DNA of 64,000 nt, taken from Prevotellaceae bacterium (GTDB lineage: Bacteria; Bacteroidota; Bacteroidia; Bacteroidales; Bacteroidaceae). Numbering within the stretch: the stretch's first letter is position 1; every line of letters begins with the position of its first letter. The stretch is taken from contig JAFLUT010000001.1 in NCBI GenBank assembly GCA_022508665.1, forward strand, positions 1-64,000. The letters are read 5' to 3'. This document shows positions 1-8,491 of the stretch, piece by piece. A model generated the notes under the pieces. It did not search any database, was not told the DNA's origin, and saw nothing but the letters and a program-made list of their open reading frames with translations. The translations under genes and the position numbers were made by a program.

Positions 1-493
1 TTTCTAATATAAAATAGCATTCTTTTAACATTTTATATGGTTTCTGCTATAATTCTTGGTTTATTGGCACAACTATGGCGTACCCAAGTTACCCGATAGG
101 CGCACCTCCCAATGGAATATCTCATGGCAAATTTTGATGATGCGGTCTTGTACGTTGGAGTTTTCTTGCGACACTCTTACCCTAATGTCACGCTCATGGA
201 TCGCACCTTCAAAAACGTATGGAAAGACATACGCATTCTATTGGGGAAGGTGCAACTATTTCATCAAGAATACGTTGCAGCGGCTCAACGATAGGGATAA
301 TCACCTTGGTTCCACTGGTACTACGCCCTTGTGGTTTTTTGCGGTAGAATCTGAAAGCCTTGCGTTCTGTGCCAAAACAATATTGCGAGTAGGCCAACTG
401 CCAGACATAAACAAGATTAAAGCCATTGCCAATATATTGTATGAGGAACAGACCAAGCAAGTAATGGGGCGTTCTGCATACCACTCTTTCCAT
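1..493 (-). pseudogene. Degraded tyrosine recombinase (integrase) remnant
   Basis: Reading the minus strand from 493 to 209 gives a core-domain segment with GNGFNL, AFRFYRKK and KVIIPIVEPLQRILDE, which resembles the catalytic domain of Bacteroidales phage-type integrases. That frame stops at 209, but the next frame carries on without a break from about 217 to 73 (ERDIRVRV, QENSNVQDRIIKICHEIFHW, then EVRLSG). A third frame then supplies a degraded VRHSCAN, where intact enzymes have the box II motif [RK]HxFATN. At least two frameshifts and a stop break the gene, and the amino end upstream of 493 is unrecognisable or out of frame. The C-terminal catalytic tyrosine would lie beyond the left edge. 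It is probably the relic of an integrated element next to the T9SS operon. No other element gene is visible here. The family resemblance is from memory, not a search. Confidence 0.72.
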
Positions 494-608
494 GTACTGG
501 ATAGTTTTTGTTTATAAACACTTGGTAGAACTGTGCCATCCTATCCACATCGAGGTACTCTTATTTACGCGATGCTATAGCAGGGATAGCAACCAATCCT
601 TGCTTCCC

Positions 609-643
609 AAAAAGCACTCACAATACATTTGTAAGTGCTTTTT
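609..643 (-). terminator. Terminator after porN
   Basis: The arms at 609-623 and 629-643 pair over 15 positions with one mismatch around a 5-nt loop. Both outer ends are A/T runs, so on the minus strand the stem ends in five U residues. It lies 28 nt after the porN stop and closes the T9SS operon. The A-T symmetry would also let it work on the plus strand. Confidence 0.8.
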
Positions 644-670
644 GTTTTATTTGAATATGTGAACTAATAT

Positions 671-1735
671 TTAGTGCCTTTGTCTTCGTACTGATACACG
701 AGGAGCAGAACCAGCGGATGATGAACTACCATTTGATTTGGATTTCTCCTTTTTAGTAGCGACTGACGACGAACCACGGCGTGTAGTGATGTTTGCATCG
801 GATGATAATTTGCGAGACACAGATTTTTTCTTATTGCCTGCTGCGGCAATAGAATCTTGTTTCGCCAATTCCAATGAGTCGACAGGGTCTTTCCATATAT
901 GCTCCTCGAAGTCAACAATCTCTTTCTCGATACGTTGCTGCTCCCGTTTCAAGAGGCTATCTGTGGCACAATACTGCTGAAGGGAGCGGTTCTGCATGTT
1001 GGTGGTCATGTAGATGTCGCCCTTGTAGTGGTTGGTAGCAAAGAAATCATCAATTGACATTCTGGAGGCATTGTTAAGGTTGCTCACCATAACTTCATGA
1101 CCGCTCAGATAAGTCTTTATGTCATCGTACTTTACCCAAAACATAGGATATTTGCGAACATCCATGCTGAAATCGTCTGAACGATGAAGCACAGGACAGA
1201 GGGCAACGATGCGGCTGTGGTAGGTAGCGGTGTTTTGGTCATAGTAACTGCTTTCCTTCACGTTGAAACTAAGCACCTCGGCTGATGGAATGTCGCTCTG
1301 CTCTACCTTGATGCTGTTGCCATCTATCTCATAATAAATGTGATATCGCTCAAGCATATCTTTGAAGTGCATGCGGTTGCTCTGCTGAAAGTCCTCTATG
1401 CCGTCAAGTTTGTACTCGTATGCAGGTATCTTGCCCGTGTTGAGCAGACGGAACAGAAGGGTGAAGAGGTTCATGTTATCCCCTTGTGGCTCTGCAGGAA
1501 AATAAAGGGCAGCGTTCTCATCCTTCTGCAAGTCGAGAGTACGATAGATGTCTCGCCGCCAACTTGGGTCTTCTGGCACATCGACCGCAGTAGGAAACAT
1601 GAGGCTGGCACGGTCGGTGGCTGTAGCACTTTTCGTTGTAGCACTTCTGTTATTCTGAACTCGGCTCTTCTGCGGTTGAGCATGAAGAGTGCCGACTATG
1701 CAGAATGTTATAAATGTGAACAGTATATTTTTCAT
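671..1735 (-). CDS. porN: T9SS ring protein PorN/GldN
   Basis: Periplasmic component of the type IX secretion machine. In the known system it forms a large ring with the lipoprotein PorK on the periplasmic face of the outer membrane. The 354-residue protein has a cleavable signal peptide (residues 1-19, ending LHAQ) and a folded region of about 45-285 with the family pattern WRRDIYRTLDL near the start and MFWVKYDDI in the middle. The C-terminal tail from about 300 is rich in Ser, Lys and Arg and looks disordered. It is the last gene of porPKLMN, 3 nt after porM, and is followed by a strong hairpin. The gene order and neighbours make the assignment secure. Confidence 0.93.
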   Translation of the reverse strand: MKNILFTFITFCIVGTLHAQPQKSRVQNNRSATTKSATATDRASLMFPTAVDVPEDPSWRRDIYRTLDLQKDENAALYFPAEPQGDNMNLFTLLFRLLNTGKIPAYEYKLDGIEDFQQSNRMHFKDMLERYHIYYEIDGNSIKVEQSDIPSAEVLSFNVKESSYYDQNTATYHSRIVALCPVLHRSDDFSMDVRKYPMFWVKYDDIKTYLSGHEVMVSNLNNASRMSIDDFFATNHYKGDIYMTTNMQNRSLQQYCATDSLLKREQQRIEKEIVDFEEHIWKDPVDSLELAKQDSIAAAGNKKKSVSRKLSSDANITTRRGSSSVATKKEKSKSNGSSSSAGSAPRVSVRRQRH

Positions 1736-1738
1736 ATT

Positions 1739-3298
1739 TTAATTTATAATTATTTCTACGGGACTTGTCAATGTACGCTCTATTCCGTCAGGACCTACAA
1801 CACGGATACGACTGATATTAAACAGTTTGCCGCGTGTGAGGGAACGTATTTTTGTCACTTGGTTTGGTGTGAACGAGGCCGAATTACTAACTTCTGGCAC
1901 AGCGTTACCCATATTGTCGACGAATATCGTCTCAAAGCCAACGACACGGAACGCTATGTCAAGAAGACCATCGTCGATTGCCGCCCCTACTCCACCTGCC
2001 GCAATGACAGCCTGCTTGGAAATTCGTCCTCCCTTGAAACGAGTGGCATTGCCGTTAGCGTCAGTGTATTGGAGATAACCCGTAGGGTCTGGCAATTTAC
2101 GCACATGGAAAGTGAATTTGCCCATCTCTTGCTGGCGACCTTCGTTCTCTGCCGTTACGGTAAATGTCACATCTTCACCAACTTTAGACGGAACGGCAAC
2201 GTAATTACCTCCATCTTTCTTTGTCAGACTGCCGTTAGTCATCGAGAGACCAATTTTGTTGCTCGGCACTCCCGGCACACTGACACTGATGGGGTTCTGA
2301 TAGCCCGCATAGAGCATATTCATCATGGTGGCACTCACTGTTGCCGATGGCTCAACAACGGTGTATGGCTGACTGAACTCTCGGCGTATGGTCTCGCCAT
2401 TGCCGTTCTTCATCACGAGGTAGCCTTTTAGAGTGAAATCGCCTGTGGAACTGCAAATTGTCTCATATCTGCCGTTGGAAGATTTCAGCAAAGTGTTACC
2501 AACGTAAATCTCTGGTCGCTGAGTGGTATCTACCGCAGCCATAATGATTTGAGCGGAGAACTTGCCGCCTCTCACTACGGTCTGCGAGTTAGGTATGACA
2601 TACGCATTTATCTGATTTACACGCACATCCTTCACGTCAATGTTGGCAACCAACTGGTGGAGCATCTCGCCTTCGGCATGACGCACGTTATCCTGCAACT
2701 GCGTAAGTTGAGTGACTGCTGAAGCAACGGGGATGTTCTCGAACATATATTCCTGCCAGTTCTTGCCTTGCATCTTTGCCTTGTTTGGCACTTCGGTGGT
2801 AAGACTGGAACGGATGAGTGCTTTCTGCTGCTCGTCGTTTATCATTGCGACGATGCCGTCACGATAGGACTCTATCGCCTTCTTCAGTTTCCCGCCTTGA
2901 CCAACGCCGGGAGCAAGCATCACATGGGTTGTTGCTTCGAGGTTGTCCTTGCCTTTTATGTCGTTTATGTCCGCATCTTTGCCGTCTGCCTCACGCACAA
3001 TCTGCCATTTCAGATTTTCCGCCATCTGATAGAGCGAATCAGACATTCGTCTCACCTGCTGTGCCTTTTCGTACCATTGGCGGGTCTTCTCTGGGTTCTG
3101 CTTCATGGCAGCCTCCAAATCGTCGTATATTGCCTTGTTTTGGGCTGCGGCATTGTCGCGTGAACGTATCAGGGTGTCATCTACACGTTTGAAGCCTTCA
3201 AGCACATCCGATGATACGTTGAGTGCCAGCATCGCCATCAGCACAACGTACATCAGATTTATCATCTTCTGACGTGGAGTTAACTTCTTTCTTATCAT
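1739..3298 (-). CDS. porM: T9SS motor/shaft protein PorM/GldM
   Basis: Inner-membrane protein with a long periplasmic arm. In the known system it is driven by PorL and contacts the PorKN ring. The 519 residues start with a short cytoplasmic basic stretch (RKKLTPRQK) and one membrane helix at about 12-28 (MINLMYVVLMAMLALNV). A helical bundle follows to about residue 220, then three beta-rich domains to the end, as expected for the four-domain GldM periplasmic region. The length matches the family (about 515). It sits 46 nt after porL and 3 nt before porN, so translation is probably coupled to porN. Confidence 0.94.
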   Translation of the reverse strand: MIRKKLTPRQKMINLMYVVLMAMLALNVSSDVLEGFKRVDDTLIRSRDNAAAQNKAIYDDLEAAMKQNPEKTRQWYEKAQQVRRMSDSLYQMAENLKWQIVREADGKDADINDIKGKDNLEATTHVMLAPGVGQGGKLKKAIESYRDGIVAMINDEQQKALIRSSLTTEVPNKAKMQGKNWQEYMFENIPVASAVTQLTQLQDNVRHAEGEMLHQLVANIDVKDVRVNQINAYVIPNSQTVVRGGKFSAQIIMAAVDTTQRPEIYVGNTLLKSSNGRYETICSSTGDFTLKGYLVMKNGNGETIRREFSQPYTVVEPSATVSATMMNMLYAGYQNPISVSVPGVPSNKIGLSMTNGSLTKKDGGNYVAVPSKVGEDVTFTVTAENEGRQQEMGKFTFHVRKLPDPTGYLQYTDANGNATRFKGGRISKQAVIAAGGVGAAIDDGLLDIAFRVVGFETIFVDNMGNAVPEVSNSASFTPNQVTKIRSLTRGKLFNISRIRVVGPDGIERTLTSPVEIIIN

Positions 3299-3344
3299 AA
3301 TCAGTAGTTCTTTTAGCCTGTTTAACTGTTTATAGACTAATCTA

Positions 3345-4160
3345 CTATGCTATCTTCATCTTGAGGGCTTCAACCATCTTGAAATATACCTCGTTAAGTT
3401 CTTGAAGTTGAGCGGCGAGTTTCTTTGTCTGCTCGTTCACTTCGTCGATGGTAGCCGACTGTGTGCCTACGCTCTTGAGTTGCATCTCGTAGAAGCGGTT
3501 GATGCCTGTGAGAGTGCGGTTCATATTCTCCATCTCCTCCGAGTCGCGGGTGAGGCGTGCACTCTGCTCAGCCACCTGCTTGAGAATGTCGGTGAGTTCT
3601 GTGAGTTGCTCAACATAAGCCATTGTAGCCTCCTGCATTTCGGGTGCCATACCCTGAAACTGCGGCGAAGTGAAGATAGGAGAAGAGGAGATGTTCTCTG
3701 CCAACTGTGCAGCATCGACTTGACCGCCTCCGAATGCAGCAGCACTTTCGGCATTTCCTGCATTTCCCGACCCCGAGCCGTAAACGCCTCCACCAATGAT
3801 GACGGTGCCTCCTTTGGGTACGCCTCCGCCTACAACGACAGTGCCGCCACCCGATGTCTCTTCCACATCGTCTTCAAAAGCGGAATTTACCGCTGCCGCG
3901 ATTGCCGCATTTTCTGCTGCCTCTTCTGCCAGTTCCTGCGCATCAAGGCTTTCTTGAGGCTCGAAACCTGCGAGGAAGAACACGATAACCTCCGTTCCCA
4001 TACCGAGGAAAAGCATGATGTCAGCACCCGCGATGTGGGTGAGTTTGAAGAGTGCACCTGCAATAACGACCGATGCACCCCAACTGTAAGCATAGTTCAA
4101 GAATGTCTGCCCTCTCTTTGTTCTGAGCCACTTCTGAATGCCTTTATATTGTGTTGCCAT
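3345..4160 (-). CDS. porL: T9SS inner-membrane motor protein PorL/GldL
   Basis: Inner-membrane partner of PorM. GldL/PorL and GldM/PorM together form a proton-driven rotary motor that powers secretion. Two membrane helices are visible at about residues 23-43 and 46-65. Lys39 in the first helix and Glu57 (motif GTEVIVFF) in the second fit the charged intramembrane pair thought to relay protons. After the membrane part comes a cytoplasmic region with a glycine-rich linker (about 100-140) and a long coiled coil (about 175-271). Length is 271. The neighbours are porK (60 nt upstream) and porM (46 nt downstream). Confidence 0.93.
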   Translation of the reverse strand: MATQYKGIQKWLRTKRGQTFLNYAYSWGASVVIAGALFKLTHIAGADIMLFLGMGTEVIVFFLAGFEPQESLDAQELAEEAAENAAIAAAVNSAFEDDVEETSGGGTVVVGGGVPKGGTVIIGGGVYGSGSGNAGNAESAAAFGGGQVDAAQLAENISSSPIFTSPQFQGMAPEMQEATMAYVEQLTELTDILKQVAEQSARLTRDSEEMENMNRTLTGINRFYEMQLKSVGTQSATIDEVNEQTKKLAAQLQELNEVYFKMVEALKMKIA

Positions 4161-4220
4161 ATTGATTTTCTATTTTGAGGATTTACAAATTATTTATTAT
4201 TTAAGCAATCTGTGCTTTGT

Positions 4221-5654
4221 TTATCTCTTTGCTTTTGAAGCAGTTCCTACTTGCGTGCGGACACAGCGGAAGCCGATGAAAGAACGCCCTACATTTTGAT
4301 ATTCGTATGTACGCCACGCACTCTTTATGAAACTCTCTGGGTCTTTCCACGAGCCGCCACGCACACTCTTCTTCTTCAGTGCGTATGGGTCTTCTATGGC
4401 TGCATTGTATGTCAAAGTAGGATTCATATCGCTCATTGACAGCACGCCAGCCTCTGTATAGACTGTGCTTGTCCACTCTGCCACGTTTCCTGCCATGTCA
4501 TAAAGACCATTGGAGTTTGCACTATAAATGCCGACTTTCGATGTTATGAGGTTACCGTCCTTCGTGTAGTTTCCTCTGTCAGGCTTAAAGTTAGCATAAT
4601 AGCACCCTTTGTCACTTGCCACACCTTCCTGATTCCACGGAAGTTCGTTGCCATCCTTGCCTCGCGCAGCAAATTCCCATTCCGCCTCAGTCGGCAAGCG
4701 GTAACGCTGTATGAATTTAGCCTGTCCGCCCAGTCCTTTGAGGAGGAAATCCGTACGCCAGTTGCAGAAAGCGTTTGCCTGCTCCCAGTTCACACCCACC
4801 ACAGGAAAATCATTGTAGTTGGAGTGGGAGAAATACAGACGCATATACATTTCATTCTCTGCATTCTGGAAGTCATTTATCCAACAAGTCGTGTCGGGAT
4901 ATACATTTACTATATATGTATTCACAAAATCCCACATGCTACTGAGCGGACGTGTGATAGTCTCACGATGAATGATGCCCTCATCATCCACATACGCCGT
5001 GTCCTTGCTTATCATCACAACCTCATTAGGATCGGTCTGGAAGTCCGTATTCAGATTACGCTCCGACGCATTCAGACGATACTTTCTCTTTGCCGCCATA
5101 ACATAGTCAAACACCTCATAGCGATAGTTCAACTGACTGGCATCCAGCATCTTCTCGCCTGTGACTGGGTGGTAAGTATAAACACTTTCAATAGCACGCT
5201 CTTGGTCCTCATCAGGGTTACGAGGCAATGCCTTATTCCAGTTCAGATGCGGAGTTACAGGGTCGCCGTTCTTGTCCTCCTCAATCTTGTATGTCTCGTC
5301 GCCACCGTATGCAGGGTCAGCCAAACGCTCGCGGATGATAGAGTCACGCACCCAATAGACAAACTGCCGATACATGGCATTCGTCACCTCCTTCTCGTCC
5401 ATCCAGAAAGCATCAACGCTGATTTCTCTCGTAGGCATTTCCTTACCCCAAAGGCTGTCGGTCTTTTCCGTACCCATTTTGAGACTTCCACGCTTCACTA
5501 AAACCATACCGTATGGAGCAGGCTCCGACACAGACAGCCCACTAACGCCTGTCACTTCGCCCCCTGTCGCATTCGAGCCTCCACGACTGGAAAAGCACGA
5601 AGCCACAACAAAGGCTACCACCGCCACGCATACAGCAAACCGAAAATTCTTCAT
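4221..5654 (-). CDS. porK: T9SS lipoprotein PorK/GldK
   Basis: Outer-membrane lipoprotein that forms a ring with PorN. The signal peptide ends in the lipobox VASC with the lipidated cysteine at residue 20. The mature part is a formylglycine-generating-enzyme (SUMF1) fold that in this family has a structural role. Recognisable blocks are GMVLVKRG, EVTNAMYRQFV, PVVGVNWEQANAFCNWR, YRLPTEAEWEFAARG, YDMAGNVAEWT, SVRGGSWKD and a final GFRCVR. The 477 residues match the family. It lies between porP (36 nt upstream) and porL (60 nt downstream). Confidence 0.94.
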   Translation of the reverse strand: MKNFRFAVCVAVVAFVVASCFSSRGGSNATGGEVTGVSGLSVSEPAPYGMVLVKRGSLKMGTEKTDSLWGKEMPTREISVDAFWMDEKEVTNAMYRQFVYWVRDSIIRERLADPAYGGDETYKIEEDKNGDPVTPHLNWNKALPRNPDEDQERAIESVYTYHPVTGEKMLDASQLNYRYEVFDYVMAAKRKYRLNASERNLNTDFQTDPNEVVMISKDTAYVDDEGIIHRETITRPLSSMWDFVNTYIVNVYPDTTCWINDFQNAENEMYMRLYFSHSNYNDFPVVGVNWEQANAFCNWRTDFLLKGLGGQAKFIQRYRLPTEAEWEFAARGKDGNELPWNQEGVASDKGCYYANFKPDRGNYTKDGNLITSKVGIYSANSNGLYDMAGNVAEWTSTVYTEAGVLSMSDMNPTLTYNAAIEDPYALKKKSVRGGSWKDPESFIKSAWRTYEYQNVGRSFIGFRCVRTQVGTASKAKR

Positions 5655-5690
5655 ATATATTCTATTTCTTATTTATTCAATCATTATATC

Positions 5691-6650
5691 TTATAGCCAC
5701 CTCACACTCTTATGCTTATTGCGACCTTTCTTGAACAAATCGAGGTCAGTCTGATACCCTAACACCAATTCGTGGCTACCGTTAATCATACCTATTCCCG
5801 ATGTGTACATCTGATAGTTATATCCCAACTTTATTCCGTGAAACTCTCCTCCAACAAGAAACGTCACAGAAGTATTGGGGCTGTAACCCAAGCCACCATA
5901 GAATTTCCTCCCCTCGTAATCATACGCCACTTTGCACTGCACATCCTCTCTCCATGTGTCAAGGTCTGTCTGCACAAGAAATGACGGCTGTATTGTTATA
6001 AACGAATTTTTCAACTTTATATTGCATCCACCCATTAAATAATACATCCTCGACAGTTCCACTTCATTTGTCTCACCTATCGTAATTGTCGGAGCAAGAA
6101 GATGTTGCGCAGACATTCCCACCCATACTTTGGGATGATAAAAATACAATCCTGCCCCCAAGTCTAAAGTATTACCGTCCTGCTGAGACGAGGGAAAAGC
6201 AGGGTCGCTTCCGTCCTCCAGTTCCACATCGCTTGGGTCAATCTTCTCCGTCATTATCCCCCCTTGCACACCCACAGCCAAACGCCCTTTCTTGCCGAGT
6301 TTTATATTGTAGGCATACTGCACGCCTATCTTTGTGGTGCTAAACATACCTATGTTATCCGTCAAGAAATTTAAGCCTGCACCATGCCGTGGACTCAAAA
6401 AATATACTGGCAAATCAGCCCCGATGTACATCGTGGCAGGTGCGCCGTCATATCCCACCATCTGCATCGAATAAACACCATTCACATTCAGCAGTCCGTC
6501 CGTTCCCGACACAGCAGGATTATAAAACGACTTCAAGGCTGTGTAGTCCGAAAACTGCACATCCCACTGCCCTCTCATTGCCACGAAAGACGGCAAAAGG
6601 AGCAACGTCAGAACTAAACAACGTCTAAACATCATTAGAATAAACTCCAT
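5691..6650 (-). CDS. porP: T9SS outer-membrane protein PorP/SprF family
   Basis: Outer-membrane beta-barrel of the PorP/SprF family (Bacteroidetes-specific T9SS membrane protein), required for or associated with T9SS translocation. The protein has a signal peptide, then the family start QWDVQFSDY and FYNPAVSGTDGLLNV. Repeated amphipathic strands such as FYGGLGYSP and LGYNYQMYTSGI run to a final ELVLGYQTDL. I chose the ATG at 6650, preceded by AAGGGA. ATGs at 6635 and 6632 and an upstream in-frame ATG at 6677 are alternatives. It is the first gene of the operon. No consensus promoter was recognised just upstream. Confidence 0.9.
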   Translation of the reverse strand: MEFILMMFRRCLVLTLLLLPSFVAMRGQWDVQFSDYTALKSFYNPAVSGTDGLLNVNGVYSMQMVGYDGAPATMYIGADLPVYFLSPRHGAGLNFLTDNIGMFSTTKIGVQYAYNIKLGKKGRLAVGVQGGIMTEKIDPSDVELEDGSDPAFPSSQQDGNTLDLGAGLYFYHPKVWVGMSAQHLLAPTITIGETNEVELSRMYYLMGGCNIKLKNSFITIQPSFLVQTDLDTWREDVQCKVAYDYEGRKFYGGLGYSPNTSVTFLVGGEFHGIKLGYNYQMYTSGIGMINGSHELVLGYQTDLDLFKKGRNKHKSVRWL

Positions 6651-6702
6651 TTTTCCCTTTTTATTGTGTATCGCCACATCTTTTTTCTATAAAAGCATAA
6701 AA

Positions 6703-6736
6703 AAGGGACGTTGCAGATTCACATCTCACGCCCCTT
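6703..6736 (-). terminator. Terminator after the glycine-rich small protein gene
   Basis: Arms at 6703-6711 and 6728-6736 pair over 9 bp including one G-U. On the minus strand they are followed by a run of six T. It lies between the 6786-7310 gene and porP, so the T9SS operon probably has its own promoter downstream of this point. Confidence 0.65.
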
Positions 6737-6785
6737 AACAAAAAAACAGAGTTAGTTTATAATAGGTACTTATGAAAAACTTCCA

Positions 6786-7310
6786 TTAAAAATCGCCACC
6801 GAAGCCACCGCCTCCGAAGCCTCCTCCGCCCGGACCTCCGCCAAAGCCACGCGGACCACCTTGTCCGCCTTGCATCTGCTGTCCACGCTGCTGATTGCCT
6901 CTGCGCAGATAGATACGAGCGGTCTGAGCAGGAGTGAGGATTTCAAGGAACTTGGGCAGATACTCACGGTCAACGGCAAGTTGTGCTTCCTGCACAGCAA
7001 ACTGCTTATCAATCAGTTCCGTTGCCTTAGCATCATCAATCTTATCAAGATTTACCCTCTCGTTGGCGCTTTCATCCTCTCCCTTCGGATTTGCGGCATT
7101 CTGTCTTGCGGTCTGATAGTCAAGGAATAGCAACTTGAATAGTTCAGTCTTTTCCTTATCGAGTTTCATCTGGCTTGCAAGACGTTCAGCCATGCGATTA
7201 TTCATTTCCGCTTGGTCAATGCGCTGACGACGCTGACCGCCATTGTTCTGCGCCACTGCCAACAATGCAGTACAACCGAACACCATTAAGGCAAATATAA
7301 ATTTCTTCAT
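6786..7310 (-). CDS. Small exported helical protein with glycine-rich tail
   Basis: Function not recognised. The 174-residue product has a signal peptide (about 1-20, ending AVAQ). A charged helical region (about 25-135) is Gln/Arg/Glu/Lys-rich with a conserved-looking LTPAQTARIYLRR, which resembles the LTxxQ-bearing segment of Spy/CpxP-like periplasmic proteins and the DUF4890-type proteins of Bacteroidales. The C-terminal 40 residues are almost only Gly, Gln, Phe and Pro. It is probably periplasmic. A terminator separates it from porP and 106 nt separate it from sodB, so it looks monocistronic. Confidence 0.75.
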   Translation of the reverse strand: MKKFIFALMVFGCTALLAVAQNNGGQRRQRIDQAEMNNRMAERLASQMKLDKEKTELFKLLFLDYQTARQNAANPKGEDESANERVNLDKIDDAKATELIDKQFAVQEAQLAVDREYLPKFLEILTPAQTARIYLRRGNQQRGQQMQGGQGGPRGFGGGPGGGGFGGGGFGGDF

Positions 7311-7416
7311 AATGTAAATTCTTTTTTAATGTTCTTTATTTATATCTCCAGCACTGGTTTTCGTATTGTTTGACTACGGAAAAAGAAAAAAGTTTAATCA
7401 GTACCTACAAAAAAAA

Positions 7417-8019
7417 CTAAAATCTGCTTTCAATCACATTCCAATCGACGATTTGCCACAACGCAGCGAGGTGTGCCGCACGTCTATTCTGGTAGTCGAG
7501 ATAGTAGGCATGCTCCCACACATCGAAAGTCAAAAGCGGTGTCAATCCCTTTGTTAAAGGGTTAGACGCATTTGTCTCCTGCGTGATGTGCAGCACGCCC
7601 TCAGCGTCTGCCGACAGCCACACCCAGCCCGAGCCAAACAGCCCTGTGCCTTGCTGCTCAAACTGCGCACGGAAAGCGTCAAACGAGCCGAATTGCTTAT
7701 CAATCGCTTCGGCAAGACGTCCAACAGGCACATTGCCCTCTTTGGGAGCAGCAAACTGAGTGAAATACAGCGTATGGTTGAGGATTTGCCCTGCATTGTT
7801 GAACACTCCTCCTTGACTCTTGCAAACAATGTCCTCCAATGCCATGCCTTCATACTCACTGCCGGGCAGAGCCTTGTTGAGATTGTCAACATAAGTCTGA
7901 AGATGCTTACCATAATGGAAACCAATAGTTTCCGCACTAATCACGGGTGCAAGGTCACCCTGACCATACGGCAGTTCCACCACCTGAAACTTACCGTCAA
8001 CTGGATTTGTCTTTTTCAT
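7417..8019 (-). CDS. sodB: Superoxide dismutase [Fe/Mn]
   Basis: Converts superoxide to hydrogen peroxide and oxygen in the cytoplasm. The 200-residue protein shows the Fe/Mn-SOD blocks in order: ISAETIGFHYGKHLQTY (first metal His), GQILNHTLYF (second), GLFGSGWVWL, and DVWEHAYYLDYQNRR with the Asp and His ligands. Sequence alone does not settle Fe versus Mn, and cambialistic enzymes are common in Bacteroidales. The open frame runs up to 8208, but the conserved start is the ATG at 8019. The extra N-terminal residues do not match the family and a promoter lies at 8062-8091, inside the longer frame. No other gene appears to be in the operon. Confidence 0.96.
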   Translation of the reverse strand: MKKTNPVDGKFQVVELPYGQGDLAPVISAETIGFHYGKHLQTYVDNLNKALPGSEYEGMALEDIVCKSQGGVFNNAGQILNHTLYFTQFAAPKEGNVPVGRLAEAIDKQFGSFDAFRAQFEQQGTGLFGSGWVWLSADAEGVLHITQETNASNPLTKGLTPLLTFDVWEHAYYLDYQNRRAAHLAALWQIVDWNVIESRF

Positions 8020-8061
8020 ATTACCTATAATTAAATTGTTAGAAAAGATATGTATCAATTG

Positions 8062-8091
8062 CAAATTTACATTCTTTTTCACTAACAACAA
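8062..8091 (-). promoter_or_regulatory. Bacteroidota-type promoter of sodB
   Basis: On the minus strand TTG (8091-8089), a 19-nt spacer and TAAATTTG (8069-8062) match the Bacteroidota -33/-7 consensus TTG / TAnnTTTG. The distance to the sodB ATG is 42 nt. Confidence 0.75.
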
Positions 8092-8211
8092 ACATTTCGT
8101 AAACAAAAAACATCTGAAATCACATCCCATAAGGTTATCTGCCAAGTACATAAAAAGAGCCGTATCCAATCTATCTATGAGATACGATTCGTTATGTGCT
8201 GCACACAATTA

Positions 8212-8372
8212 GACAACAGCCGTTGCCCCCAAAAGTGGACAACGGCTGAGCGAACTAAGAGGCAACCGCCGGCATAGATAATCTGCATTCGCCGACTATT
8301 ATAATTTGTCACGGCTGACTATTGTAATCGTGAACGGCAGGGCATTTCAGAGGTCAACCGTTGTTATTCTGA
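8212..8372. repeat. Array A: seven degenerate 23-bp tandem units
   Basis: Seven consecutive 23-nt units start at 8212, 8235, 8258, 8281, 8304, 8327 and 8350. Most have a core at unit positions 6-14 close to CARCSGYTG (CAGCCGTTG, CAACGGCTG, CAACCGCCG, CAACCGTTG). The core is a quasi-palindrome that reads almost the same on both strands. Units 3-6 are almost identical to units of array B at 40658-40933, including a 73-nt perfect match (8271-8343 equals 40832-40904). There is no spacer between units, so this is not a CRISPR, and a 23-nt period is not a coding period. It fills the gap between the 3' end of the 8492-9439 gene and the sodB promoter. Confidence 0.85.
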
Positions 8373-8444
8373 ACAGGAAAAGGGAAGTTTGGATAACGCC
8401 AAACTGTTTAACGTGGATTCGACAAACTTCTATGACCATAAATG
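8373..8444. repeat. Conserved block following array A
   Basis: This stretch follows the last 23-bp unit directly and matches the stretch after array B (40934-41012) along its length: AAAAGGGAAGTTTGGATA, CGCCAAAC, GTTTAAC, TTCGA, ATGACCAT. A shorter third copy lies before array B. Between here and 8491 only AT-rich spacer is seen. Confidence 0.75.
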
Positions 8445-8491
8445 TATTTTCGCCTACCTGACGTTAACTTGTTTAATAAGAAATTCGCCTA

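Noticed and set aside
56-517. Open frame on the plus strand at the left edge
   Set aside because: It is the antisense of the integrase remnant; the recognisable motifs are on the minus strand.
1340-2431. Long plus-strand open frame opposite porM and porN
   Set aside because: It spans the boundary of two clear T9SS genes on the other strand and resembles no protein.
8212-8372. CRISPR array
   Set aside because: The 23-nt units are directly adjacent, degenerate and have no spacers; no cas gene is near.
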